A stretch of 64,000 nucleotides of DNA from Arthrobacter_E sp044748305. GTDB taxonomy: Bacteria > Actinomycetota > Actinomycetes > Actinomycetales > Micrococcaceae. A program made the position numbers and the translations under genes. Positions 18,117 to 26,164 of the stretch are shown piece by piece. The notes under the pieces are model-generated. The model was not told the DNA's origin and made no database searches. It saw nothing but the letters and a program-made list of their open reading frames with translations. The DNA lies in NCBI RefSeq assembly GCF_044748305.1, contig NZ_JBIVFT010000001.1, forward strand, positions 310,001-374,000, given 5' to 3'. The stretch's first letter is position 1, and each line of letters opens with the position of its first letter.

Positions 18117-19594
18117 GGCCGGGTGCCTCCTTGCTCGGCGTCGAAGCGTGCACGCCACTCGGCGTTGAGAGGGAACAAACCGTCCACTTTCTCGCCGGCT
18201 TGCACCTTGGCGGCGATCCACGCGTCTTCCGCCTCCTGATGGAGGGCTGCGTCCACCACCTCTGCCACCAGGGCCGGCGGGATGACGATCACACCGTCGT
18301 CGTCGCCGACGATCACATCGCCCGGCTGGACGGTGGCACCCCCACAGGCGATGGTGACGTCGACGTCCCAGGGAACGTGACGACGGCCGAGCACGGAGGG
18401 GTGGGGGCCTTGGCTGAAGACGGGAAGGTCCATCGCCGCGACGGTGGCGTAGTCGCGCACGCCGCCGTCGGTGACGACGCCTGCTGCTCCGCGTGCGATG
18501 GCCCGGAGCGCGAGGATGTCGCCGAGCGTACCTGTGCCGCGTTCGCCGCGAGCCTCGATGACGATCACTTCACCGGGTTCGACGGCGTCGAACGCGCGTT
18601 TCTGGGCGTTGTACCCGCCGCCGTGGCTGCGGAACAGGTCCTCACGGTGAGGCACGAAGCGCAGGGTCTTGGCGACGCCCACCAGTTTCGTGCCGGGCGT
18701 GGCCGGATGAACACCGTCGATGAAAACATCCAGATAGCCGCGCTTGCGCAGCTGCTGGGAAAGGCCCGCGACGGGGGCTTCGAGGAGTTTTGCCCGCAGT
18801 TCCTCGCCGATCTGGAAGGGCTCCTCCTCAGGCGGAAGACCAGCCGCTTCCCGGGATCCCCATGCTTCCTCGCGTTGCGTGTCGTTCACCGTGGGAAGGG
18901 ACCCGAGCGCTGGATCGAAGGTTCCGTGCCCCTCGGTCACCGGGGAGACGAGTCGTCCGGTACTGGGTGTCCCCTCCGCCGTCGGGGCGTCCACTTCGAC
19001 TTCGATGACGTCGCCCGGAAGGGCCACGGATGATCCTGCCGGGGTGCCGGTCAGGATGACGTCCCCGGGCTCCAGGGTCAGGTGCTGCGAGAGGTCGGCC
19101 AGCAGTTGAGCGAAGGGGAAGATGAGCTTCTCGCTCGTGTCCTCCTGCACCAGCTCGCCGTTGCGCCAGCTGCGGACGCGCAATGCGGCGGGCTCCACGG
19201 TACGGGCGTCGATCAGTGCCGGCCCGAGAGGGGTGTAACCGTCACGGCCCTTGTTCCGGAGGTTGGAGCCTTTGTCATTGGACCGTAGATCGTAGAGTCC
19301 CCAGTCGTTCGCCGCGGTCACCCAAGCCACGTAGGACCAGGCCTCGCCACGGTCGATGTTGCGGGCCTGAGAGCCGATCACCAAGGCGATTTCGCCTTCG
19401 AAGGCCAGCAATTCGGTTCCCTCGGGGCGTTCCACAGGCGTGCCGGAGGGTGCGAAGGAGCTTGCCGGCTTCAGGAAGTAGGACGGGGCCGCGGGCACGC
19501 GGCCGCGTTGCGCGGCCCGGGAAGCATAGCTCAGATGCACGGCGATGATCTTGCCGGGGGCCTGCTGAAGCGGCGTCCAATCGTGTTCCGTCAC
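18113..19594 (-). CDS. FAH-family isomerase/hydrolase (HpaG-like) fused to an RraA-like domain
   Basis: 493 residues, first gene of the hpa operon. Residues 10-220 are one fumarylacetoacetate-hydrolase domain with E66-x-E68 (AFEGEIALV), D97 (AANDWG), and TGTPAG at 182-187, as in HpaG and related isomerases. After a linker, residues 264-460 are an RraA-like domain with LGDILALRA (357-365) and the DGGVRD signature ending in R380-D381, the residues that define the active class II pyruvate aldolase/decarboxylase members. Enterobacterial HpaG instead has two FAH repeats, one for OPET decarboxylation and one for isomerisation. Here the second repeat seems replaced by RraA, so the RraA half may perform the decarboxylation (inference). 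GTG 19594 follows GAAGGAG; promoter and operator lie at 19632-19659. Confidence 0.88.
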   Translation of the reverse strand: MTEHDWTPLQQAPGKIIAVHLSYASRAAQRGRVPAAPSYFLKPASSFAPSGTPVERPEGTELLAFEGEIALVIGSQARNIDRGEAWSYVAWVTAANDWGLYDLRSNDKGSNLRNKGRDGYTPLGPALIDARTVEPAALRVRSWRNGELVQEDTSEKLIFPFAQLLADLSQHLTLEPGDVILTGTPAGSSVALPGDVIEVEVDAPTAEGTPSTGRLVSPVTEGHGTFDPALGSLPTVNDTQREEAWGSREAAGLPPEEEPFQIGEELRAKLLEAPVAGLSQQLRKRGYLDVFIDGVHPATPGTKLVGVAKTLRFVPHREDLFRSHGGGYNAQKRAFDAVEPGEVIVIEARGERGTGTLGDILALRAIARGAAGVVTDGGVRDYATVAAMDLPVFSQGPHPSVLGRRHVPWDVDVTIACGGATVQPGDVIVGDDDGVIVIPPALVAEVVDAALHQEAEDAWIAAKVQAGEKVDGLFPLNAEWRARFDAEQGGTRP

Positions 19595-19631
19595 GAGTGC
19601 TCCTTCGCATCGAGGGGATGGCGTACACCAA

Positions 19632-19659
19632 ATCATATACGATCTGCACTTGCTGACAA
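19632..19659 (-). promoter_or_regulatory. hpa operon promoter with GntR-type operator on the -10
   Basis: Leftward -35 TTGTCA (complement of 19654-19659), 16-bp spacer, -10 TATGAT (complement of 19632-19637). The operator-like palindrome ATCATATACGAT (19632-19643) covers the -10. Repression by the GntR protein encoded in the operon is inferred from this overlap. Confidence 0.65.
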
Positions 19660-19664
19660 GGGTC

Positions 19665-19695
19665 TTGCCGGGACGTATCTCAAATCGTATATTTT
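19665..19695 (+). promoter_or_regulatory. transporter promoter with second GntR-type operator
   Basis: Rightward -35 TTGCCG (19665-19670), 17-bp spacer, -10 TATATT (19688-19693). A second operator copy ATCGTATATTTT (19684-19695) covers the -10. It is 52 bp from the first operator, about five helical turns, so both lie on one DNA face. Confidence 0.65.
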
Positions 19696-19744
19696 CTGGA
19701 ACGCTCTCGTACCGCCATGAGATCTCGCCACAAAGGAGTGCCAG

Positions 19745-21130
19745 ATGACTGAACCATCCCTGCCCGCCACTGCGCCGGGCACGCCAGGAAGCCCGGAATC
19801 ACGGACGGTGGATCGCCGGCGTGTGGCGATCGCGACCGTCGTGGGAACCACCGTCGAGTGGTACGACTACTTCATCTACGCTTCGGCCGCGGGCCTGGTC
19901 TTCGGTCAGCTGTTCTTCAAACCGGCGGGCGAGGGAGTGGCGACCATCCTCTCCTTCCTGACGGTCGGGCTCAGCTTCCTCTTCCGGCCGCTCGGGGCCT
20001 TCCTTGCCGGTCACTTCGGGGACCGCTTCGGGCGTCGGGTCGTGCTGGTCGTGACCCTGATCCTGATGGGAAGCGCGACCACGTTGATCGGTATCCTGCC
20101 CACGTACGGCCAGATCGGGGTGGCGGCTCCGATCCTGCTCATCGCACTGCGCGTCCTGCAAGGGGTCTCGGCGGGCGGTGAATGGGGTGGTGCCGTGCTG
20201 ATGGCGGTGGAACACGCTCCCCGGACCCGGCGAGGATTCTTCGGTGCCATGCCCCAGATCGGTGTCCCGATCGGGCTTCTGCTGGCCAGCGCCATGCTCG
20301 GCATCATGACCTGGCTCTTCCCCGGTGAAGCGTTCCTCGGCTGGGGCTGGCGCATTCCGTTCCTCTTCTCGATCGTGCTCATCCTGGTCGGGTATTGGGT
20401 GCGCCGTCGGGTGGAGGAAAGCCCGGTGTTCGCCGAGATCGCCGCGCGGAAGGAACGTTCGAGCGCGCCGATCGGGCGGCTTTTCGCGCGTTTCACGCCC
20501 CTGGTGATCCTCGCCGCGCTCGTCTTCGCCGGGAACAATGCCGCCGGGTACATGACCACCGGCGGCTACGTGCAGAACTATGCCAGCGATCCGCATGGCC
20601 CGGTCGGCCTGGACCGGGGCACGGTGCTCTGGGCGGTCACGGCATCCTCGGTGACGTGGCTGATCTCCACGTTCGTAGCGGGCTGGCTCAGCGACCGGAT
20701 CGGCCGCCGGACCACCTACCTCATCGGCTGGCTGGCGCAAGCGGCCGCATTGCTGGCGCTTTTCCCGCTGGTCAACTCTGCAAACGGCGGCCTGCTCGCC
20801 CTCGGGCTGATGCTTCTGACCCTGGGGCTGGGTTTCACCTACGGTCCCCAGTCCGCCTGGTACTCGGAACTCTTCCCGGCCTCGGTGCGGTTCTCCGGCG
20901 TCTCGATCTCGTATGCGCTCGGCGCGGTGGTCGGTGGCGCTTTCGCGCCGGCGATCGCGGCCTGGCTCCAGCAGCAGACGGGCAGCTCCGTCTCCGTCAC
21001 CTGGTATCTGATCGGCATGACGGCGGTCGGTCTGGTGGCGACCCTGCTGCTCCGCGATCGGCCGGGAATCGACCTCAGCCCGGCCGCCGAGGAGGAACAG
21101 ACGCGCGGGCTCTACGCCTGGCAGCGCTGA
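19745..21130 (+). CDS. MFS transporter, metabolite:H+ symporter (MHS) type
   Basis: 461 residues with about twelve membrane segments. MHS-family marks: TTVEWYDYFIYASAAGLVFG at the first helix, GHFGDRFGRR in loop 2-3, RVLQGVSAGGEWGGAVLMAV in helix 4-5 and YSELFPASVRFSGVSISY near helix 10. These occur in ShiA/KgtP/ProP-like acid symporters. It is divergent from the hpa operon and shares its operator region, so it probably imports 4-hydroxyphenylacetate or homoprotocatechuate. ATG 19745 follows AAAGGAG (19732-19738). Confidence 0.9.
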   Translation: MTEPSLPATAPGTPGSPESRTVDRRRVAIATVVGTTVEWYDYFIYASAAGLVFGQLFFKPAGEGVATILSFLTVGLSFLFRPLGAFLAGHFGDRFGRRVVLVVTLILMGSATTLIGILPTYGQIGVAAPILLIALRVLQGVSAGGEWGGAVLMAVEHAPRTRRGFFGAMPQIGVPIGLLLASAMLGIMTWLFPGEAFLGWGWRIPFLFSIVLILVGYWVRRRVEESPVFAEIAARKERSSAPIGRLFARFTPLVILAALVFAGNNAAGYMTTGGYVQNYASDPHGPVGLDRGTVLWAVTASSVTWLISTFVAGWLSDRIGRRTTYLIGWLAQAAALLALFPLVNSANGGLLALGLMLLTLGLGFTYGPQSAWYSELFPASVRFSGVSISYALGAVVGGAFAPAIAAWLQQQTGSSVSVTWYLIGMTAVGLVATLLLRDRPGIDLSPAAEEEQTRGLYAWQR

Positions 21131-21155
21131 GTCCGACGGCGTCGTGATCGCTTCA

Positions 21156-21205
21156 GTCTGCAGTTTCTCGGGCGATTCCAGATCTGGGCCCGAGAAACTG
21201 CAGAC
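21156..21205. repeat. 18-bp perfect inverted repeat between convergent genes
   Basis: 21156-21173 pairs perfectly with 21188-21205 over a 14-base loop. It lies 26 bp past the transporter stop and before the end of the ThDP enzyme gene on the other strand, so it may serve as a bidirectional terminator. The right arm continues into three tandem repeats. Confidence 0.7.
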
Positions 21206-21247
21206 AGAAAGTGAAACTGCAGACTGAAAGTGAAACTGCGGACTGAG
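21194..21247 (+). repeat. three tandem 19-bp repeats
   Basis: Units at 21194-21212, 21213-21231 and 21232-21247 (last unit partial) share GAAACTGC[AG]GAC[AT]GAAAGT. The first unit overlaps the right arm of the inverted repeat, so arm sequence has been reduplicated. Confidence 0.7.
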
Positions 21248-21272
21248 GGGGCCTCGGGGCGAAGGCGAATGC

Positions 21273-22925
21273 TCAGCTGTTCACGCGGATGACCTCGTGC
21301 TGATACGGGGCGATGACCGTGCGGGAGACCCGGAGATCCAGGAGGAGGAACGGGCGCTCGGACACGGGCCTGGCAGCCCAGGCCGCCAGATGCTCCAGTT
21401 CGGCGAGTTCCCGGACCACGACGCCCTCCGCACCGAGGGCGCGGGCCAGAGCCGCGAAGTCGACGTCGGGAATGAGCATGGGCTCCTCGGCAAGACCCTT
21501 GAGCCCGTAGAGATTCACTTCGGCGCCATAGGCGCCGTCGTTCCACACCACGCAGAGGCCGCGGCCGCCGGCGGTTCGCACCGCCGTCTCCAGGTCCGAA
21601 AGCGCCATGAGTCCTCCGCCGTCACCCGTGGTGAGCACGACCGTCGCCTCGGCGTTCGCCTGAATCGCTCCGGCCACGCTGGGAAACCCGAGCCCGATGG
21701 ACTGATAGGCGGTGCCCACCATGACCATTCGCTCCGGTGACGCCACGGGCCAGAACATGTTCGCCCAGGCGATGAAGTGTCCGCCGTCGCTGACCACGAT
21801 CCGGTCCTCCGGCAGGAGTTCGGCGATCCGCGCCGCCGCACTGCGAGGATCGAGCCGTCCGTCCGGAGCTGAAGCGTCACCGGGGACCTGTGCCCGGAGG
21901 GCTTCGAAGTCGAGGCTTTCGCGCCAGGCGGGCTGCGCGGGGCGGCCGATGGAGTCAAGCTCGGCGAGCAGTGCCTCCGCTACGACTCGCGCATCGCCCT
22001 GAAGGTAGTCGCCGATGCGGGGATGGGTGGCGGCCGGTGCGATGTCGACCTGGACCACACGGGTTTCCGGGGCGAAGAGTTCGCCGAAGCGCATGGTGAA
22101 GGGGTTCAGGGAGGCGCCGAACACGACGGCGACATCCGCCTGGTGGATCAGTTCCATGGCCCCCGGCGCTCCGAAGCCGCCGGTGACGCCGAGGTCGTAG
22201 CGGGAATCCGGGAACACGCCCCTGCCCAGCGCGCTGGACGACGTGACGGCGCCGGTCGCCTCGGCGAGCTCGCCCAGGGCACGGCCTGCACCGGCCAGAT
22301 GCGCACCGCGCCCAGCCAGAAGCATGGGCCGTTCGGCGCCCGCCAGAGCTTCCGCGACGCGGCGGACTGCTGCTTGGGTGAACGGTGCCAGGGGCTTCGG
22401 TGGGGTCGCTGTCAGGGGAGGGGTTGCGGGGACGTCTCCGGCTTCGAGGGTCGGAACATCGTAGGGGATCGCCAGCACGACGGGAACGCGGTAGGACAGT
22501 GCGTGTTCGATCGCGATGACCGTGCTGGCCGCAGCGTCCAGGCGTCCCGCGGTATAGGTGCGGACCCCGACGGCGGAGGACAGGGCGATCTGGTCCACGT
22601 CCCAGGCGCGCGGGCCCGAGGTGGGTTCATCGCCGACGATCAGAACCAGTGGGATACGCGCCTGCGCGGCCTCTGCAAGGGCCGTGAGTGTGTTGGTGAA
22701 ACCCGCGCCGTACGTGGTGGTGGCTGCGGCGATCCTGCCACTGGCCCGGTAGTGGGCATCTGCTGCGACGACTGCCCCGGCCTCGTGCCGGACGGCCGTG
22801 AACTGGGCGTCGGTGTCGCGGAGCAGCGAGTCGAGGAAGTAGGCGTTGCCGTTGCCCATCAGCCCGAAGACCTGATCGATGTGGCGGGAGAGGGCGACGG
22901 CGACGTGCTGGGAGACGGTGGACAT
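21273..22925 (-). CDS. thiamine diphosphate-dependent enzyme (acetolactate synthase/benzoylformate decarboxylase superfamily)
   Basis: 550 residues in the three-domain ThDP fold. The catalytic glutamate is in AVRHEAGAVVAADAHYRASG (near residue 45), and the ThDP/Mg motif begins TTGDGGGLMALSDLETAVR near residue 435 and ends WNDGAYGAE. The mid domain lacks an obvious FAD-specific segment. The family includes 2-oxo acid decarboxylases, synthases and lyases; I cannot assign the substrate. Its promoter region carries two copies of the hpa operator-like palindrome, suggesting a role in the same aromatic pathway, for example decarboxylating an aryl-2-oxo acid (inference). Start 22925 is chosen because the fold begins there. 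Confidence 0.8.
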   Translation of the reverse strand: MSTVSQHVAVALSRHIDQVFGLMGNGNAYFLDSLLRDTDAQFTAVRHEAGAVVAADAHYRASGRIAAATTTYGAGFTNTLTALAEAAQARIPLVLIVGDEPTSGPRAWDVDQIALSSAVGVRTYTAGRLDAAASTVIAIEHALSYRVPVVLAIPYDVPTLEAGDVPATPPLTATPPKPLAPFTQAAVRRVAEALAGAERPMLLAGRGAHLAGAGRALGELAEATGAVTSSSALGRGVFPDSRYDLGVTGGFGAPGAMELIHQADVAVVFGASLNPFTMRFGELFAPETRVVQVDIAPAATHPRIGDYLQGDARVVAEALLAELDSIGRPAQPAWRESLDFEALRAQVPGDASAPDGRLDPRSAAARIAELLPEDRIVVSDGGHFIAWANMFWPVASPERMVMVGTAYQSIGLGFPSVAGAIQANAEATVVLTTGDGGGLMALSDLETAVRTAGGRGLCVVWNDGAYGAEVNLYGLKGLAEEPMLIPDVDFAALARALGAEGVVVRELAELEHLAAWAARPVSERPFLLLDLRVSRTVIAPYQHEVIRVNS

Positions 22926-22959
22926 GGCTGTGCCTTTCGAGACAGACGGATGAGGTGGG

Positions 22960-22971
22960 TCCGTATATGTC
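22960..22971. promoter_or_regulatory. putative GntR-type operator before ThDP enzyme gene
   Basis: TCCGTATATGTC shares the CGTATATG core with the operators at 19632 and 19684. It is 35 bp upstream of the start codon at 22925. Confidence 0.45.
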
Positions 22972-23083
22972 TCGCGCGTGCCGTTCCGCATGGCTTCGTG
23001 CCCCTTTTTCGAGCACCGGGGTGTGCGCTCGCGTGGCGGGCGTCACAGCCGGACGTGCTCAGCATAGCTCAGTCGGAGGATGG

Positions 23084-23095
23084 ATCGTATACGTT
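23084..23095. promoter_or_regulatory. putative GntR-type operator, distal
   Basis: ATCGTATACGTT matches the palindrome ATCRTATAYGAT at 11 of 12 positions. It lies in the spacer between the ThDP enzyme gene and the divergent monooxygenase gene and could act on either. Confidence 0.5.
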
Positions 23096-23136
23096 CCCTT
23101 GTGCGGCTTCCGGGACGGGGCTATGCTCTAGATCAC

Positions 23137-23167
23137 TCGATAACAGAACTTGAAGTTCTATTATCGA
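23137..23167. promoter_or_regulatory. 31-bp inverted repeat, probable IclR operator overlapping a -10
   Basis: 23137-23150 pairs with 23154-23167 at 13 of 14 positions across a 3-base spacer. The right arm contains TATTAT (23158-23163), a good -10 for the monooxygenase gene. The -35 is poor, which would suit an activator. The right arm recurs exactly at the iclR-type gene start. Confidence 0.65.
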
Positions 23168-23210
23168 ACACTATCAATGTCCATCCCACACCGACGTGAG
23201 GTGACCTTTC

Positions 23211-25097
23211 GTGCAGTTCCACCACCATGGCTATGTCTCCGGAGATCCACGAACCCTGCCCGCGGCAGGCGTAGGGCTGAACCGCCCGGACGAGCTTCCC
23301 GATGAAGTCGACGTCCTCATCGTCGGCACCGGCCCTGCGGGTATCACGCTGGCAGCACAGCTTTCGCAGTTCGCTCAGGTCACCACTCGCATCGTGGAAC
23401 AGCGTCCCGGGCGGCTCGAGGTCGGCCAGGCCGATGGGATCCAGGCCCGGAGCGTGGAGACGTTCCAGGCTTTCGGCTTCGCCAACCGGATCATCGAGGA
23501 GGCCTACCGGATCACGGAGATGGCCTTCTGGAAGCCCGACGCGGAGCAGCCTCAGAACATCGTGCGCACCGCGGTGGCTCCGGACGATCCCGCGGGCGTC
23601 AGTGAGTTCCCGCACCTGATTGTGAACCAGGCCCGTGTCCAGGACTACTTCCTGGAGTTCATGGCCAACTCGCCCACGCGCAACCGGCCGGACTACGGCT
23701 GGGAGTTCGTCGGGCTCGACGTCGCAGAGGAGGGCGAGTATCCGGTCGCCGTGACCCTCCGGCGGACGGCGGGCGACGACGTCGGGTCTGAGCGCGTGGT
23801 GCGGGCCAAGTATGTTGTCGGCGGTGACGGTGCGCGCAGCAAGGTGCGCGAATCGATCGGCCGCAAGCTGGTGGGGGACCAGGCGTTCCATGCCTGGGGT
23901 GTGATGGATGTGCTCGCCGACACCGACTTCCCGGACATCCGGCGCAAGTGCGCCATTCAATCGCACGACGGCGGCAGCATCCTTCACATTCCCCGGGAGG
24001 GGAACCATCTTTTCCGCATGTACGTCGACCTCGGCGAGGTGTCGCACGACGACGACGGGAAGATCCGGTTGACCACCCAGGAGGAGGTCGAACGGCGCGC
24101 GAACCAGATCCTCCACCCGTACACGCTCTCGGTGCGCCACGTGGCGTGGCGAAGTGTCTATGAGGTGGGGCACCGGGTCACTGACCACTTCGACGATGTC
24201 CCCGCCGAGCAGCGCGGCACCCGTGACCCGCGGGTGTTCATCATGGGGGATGCCTGCCACACGCACAGTGCGAAGGCGGGGCAGGGCATGAACGTCTCCA
24301 TTCAGGACGGCTTCAACCTCGGTTGGAAACTCGGGCATGTGCTGGAGGGCCGTGCGCCGGCGTCGTTGCTGGAGACCTACTCGGCCGAGCGGCAGGTGAT
24401 CGCACAGAATCTCATCGATTTCGACCGCCAGTGGTCGACTCTCATGGCTGCGCGACCGGAGGAACTGACGGATCCTGAGGAGTTGGAGCGGTTCTACGTC
24501 CAGACCGCGGAGTTCCCCGCCGGATTCATGACCCAGTACCAGCCCTCGATGATCGTGGGGGAATCGGCGCGGCAGGACTTGGCTCCGGGCGTCCCGCTCG
24601 GCAAGCGCTTCCGTTCGCATCCGGTGCACCGAGTCTGCGACGGCAATCCGGTGCAGCTGGGGCACCATGCCCGGGCCGATGGGCGCTGGCGCATCTACGT
24701 CTTCGCGGACGCTTCGGCCTCGGCGGAGGAGTCGGCGGCGAGAGAACTGGGAGACTGGCTGGCTCAATCGCCGGATTCGCCGCTGGCGACCACGCCCCGG
24801 GACCTCGACGGCGACGCCTGGTTCGACGTGAAGGTCGTGTACCCGCATTCACACCTCGAGGTGGACCTCATGCGTGTTCCGCCGGTGTTCCTGCCGCGCA
24901 CCGGCCCGTTCCAGGTGGTGGACTTCGAGAAGGTCTACGCCGTGGACCCGGGAGACGACATCTTCGACGCCTATGGCATCGGAGCGGACGGGGCGGTCAT
25001 CGTGGTCCGTCCTGACCAGTACGTGGCGAACATCCTGCCCCTGGATGCGCGCGATGAGCTGGCGGCGTTCTTCGCGGGGGCCACGCTCCGGGCGTGA
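23211..25097 (+). CDS. mobA: 3-hydroxybenzoate 4-monooxygenase (FAD, phenol hydroxylase family)
   Basis: 628 residues, close in length and sequence to Comamonas testosteroni MobA as I recall it, which converts 3-hydroxybenzoate to protocatechuate with NADPH and O2. Seen: FAD dinucleotide motif VLIVGTGPAGITLAAQL near residue 36, QADGIQARSVETF, the DG segment YVVGGDGARSKVR near residue 205, FIMGDACHTHSAKAGQGMN near residue 345, and a C-terminal thioredoxin-like dimerisation domain ending VVRPDQYVANILPLDARDEL, nearly identical to MobA. GTG 23211 has a GAGGTG site. Divergent from the ThDP gene and convergent with the IclR regulator gene. Phenol 2-monooxygenases of the same family are the alternative. 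Confidence 0.88.
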   Translation: MQFHHHGYVSGDPRTLPAAGVGLNRPDELPDEVDVLIVGTGPAGITLAAQLSQFAQVTTRIVEQRPGRLEVGQADGIQARSVETFQAFGFANRIIEEAYRITEMAFWKPDAEQPQNIVRTAVAPDDPAGVSEFPHLIVNQARVQDYFLEFMANSPTRNRPDYGWEFVGLDVAEEGEYPVAVTLRRTAGDDVGSERVVRAKYVVGGDGARSKVRESIGRKLVGDQAFHAWGVMDVLADTDFPDIRRKCAIQSHDGGSILHIPREGNHLFRMYVDLGEVSHDDDGKIRLTTQEEVERRANQILHPYTLSVRHVAWRSVYEVGHRVTDHFDDVPAEQRGTRDPRVFIMGDACHTHSAKAGQGMNVSIQDGFNLGWKLGHVLEGRAPASLLETYSAERQVIAQNLIDFDRQWSTLMAARPEELTDPEELERFYVQTAEFPAGFMTQYQPSMIVGESARQDLAPGVPLGKRFRSHPVHRVCDGNPVQLGHHARADGRWRIYVFADASASAEESAARELGDWLAQSPDSPLATTPRDLDGDAWFDVKVVYPHSHLEVDLMRVPPVFLPRTGPFQVVDFEKVYAVDPGDDIFDAYGIGADGAVIVVRPDQYVANILPLDARDELAAFFAGATLRA

Positions 25098-25117
25098 TCC
25101 GGGGCCCGGAGCGTCCG

Positions 25118-25825
25118 TCAGGCTCCGAAGGCCCGTGCGATGCGGTCCCCGGCTTCCTGAAGCAGCGCGGCGATGTGATCTTCACGTTCTGGGAGGGAGA
25201 CGTGGATCGCCGCTATCGCGGCCGGAGGCTGCCCCGGAAGCGTGAGCGGTACGGCGACGGACCACAGGGATGGGACCACCTCGTCATGGCTGAGGGCGTA
25301 ACCGCGGGACCTGCTCTCCGCGAGCTCCTCGCGCAGGCCGGCCGGAAGCTCGGCCGGCCAGAGGCGCTCCGGAAGGGCGAGCAGGATCGCCTTGCCCGGC
25401 CCGCCGCGCGTGATCGGGTGCCGGTGTCCCGGCCGATAGGAGACGACGGCCACCCGCTGTCGCGGCGACGCGCTGATGAGAGTCACGGCCTCCTCCTGAT
25501 CGAGCTGGATGGCGAGTAGACAGGTCATGCCGAGCTGGTTTGCGGCGGTGTCGAGTTCCGGAAGTGCCGCCTGTTGCAGATCCCGCGAGACGCCCGCGGC
25601 CAAGGCTGCCAGTCCGGCTCCGAGATGGACCTTCCCGGACTCCTCGCGCACGGTCAACCCGTGGTCTTCCAGAGTGCGCAGCAGCCGGTAGACCACGGAC
25701 CGGTGGACGTCCAAGGACGCCGCCAGATCCGCGATGGTCGGAGGGCGTTCTGCGGCTGCGATGATCTCCAGCACGCGGATTCCGCGGCTGAGGGTCTGGG
25801 ATCCGCTGGGATTCTTCTCGCTCAC
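25118..25825 (-). CDS. IclR family transcriptional regulator
   Basis: 235 residues. Residues 10-75 form the winged helix (TLSRGIRVLEIIAAAERPPT, LAASLDVHRSVVYRLLRTLE); residues 85-235 form the effector-binding domain (SYRPGHRHPITRGGPGKAIL). It ends 20 bp from the convergent monooxygenase gene, and IclR members commonly control aromatic monooxygenase and protocatechuate genes. The GTG start has no ribosome binding site; a TATTAT -10 (complement of 25833-25838) ends seven bases upstream, so the mRNA is probably leaderless. Confidence 0.88.
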   Translation of the reverse strand: MSEKNPSGSQTLSRGIRVLEIIAAAERPPTIADLAASLDVHRSVVYRLLRTLEDHGLTVREESGKVHLGAGLAALAAGVSRDLQQAALPELDTAANQLGMTCLLAIQLDQEEAVTLISASPRQRVAVVSYRPGHRHPITRGGPGKAILLALPERLWPAELPAGLREELAESRSRGYALSHDEVVPSLWSVAVPLTLPGQPPAAIAAIHVSLPEREDHIAALLQEAGDRIARAFGA

Positions 25826-25827
25826 GG

Positions 25828-25842
25828 GTTCGATAATAGAAC
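25828..25842 (-). promoter_or_regulatory. shared 15-bp element at the regulator start
   Basis: The complement reads GTTCTATTATCGAAC, identical to 23155-23169 in the monooxygenase promoter. It covers the predicted -10 and ends three bases before the GTG start. This suggests direct control of both genes by the regulator. Confidence 0.65.
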
Positions 25843-25855
25843 ACCGCGCTCGATA

Positions 25856-26071
25856 TCAGCGGATGGCCGAATACGCCTGCGCCTTGGCGAGATCCAGCTC
25901 GCGCCGCAACTCCTCCGCCTCCTGCCGTGCCTTGTGACGGAGGATGGCGAGTTCGCGCACGGCGTCGTCGTCGGAGAGAAATGCAGGGGCGAGTGGCTGA
26001 GCAGAAGCCGGGAACATCCGGCTGAGAAGTGAACGATGGGCGGGGGCTGCGGGAGTGAATGGAGTGAACAT
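25856..26071 (-). CDS. small protein of unknown function (71 aa)
   Basis: A 71-residue frame with a Pro/Ala-rich N terminus and a strongly charged amphipathic C-terminal helix (DDDAVRELAILRHKARQEAE and on to AKAQAYSAIR), as expected for a coiled coil. Start at 26071 has only a weak GAGA site. It lies between the IclR gene and the divergent ArsR-like gene. I do not recognise a family; reality as a gene rests on codon bias and the clean helix. Confidence 0.5.
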   Translation of the reverse strand: MFTPFTPAAPAHRSLLSRMFPASAQPLAPAFLSDDDAVRELAILRHKARQEAEELRRELDLAKAQAYSAIR

Positions 26072-26164
26072 GTTCTCAAGTCTGCGAATGGTCGCGGGAC
26101 CTGTCCTCGATTCGGATCTGGCCGAATCCTCGCCGTGCTGATAGGACGCGGATAGTCTCAGGGC

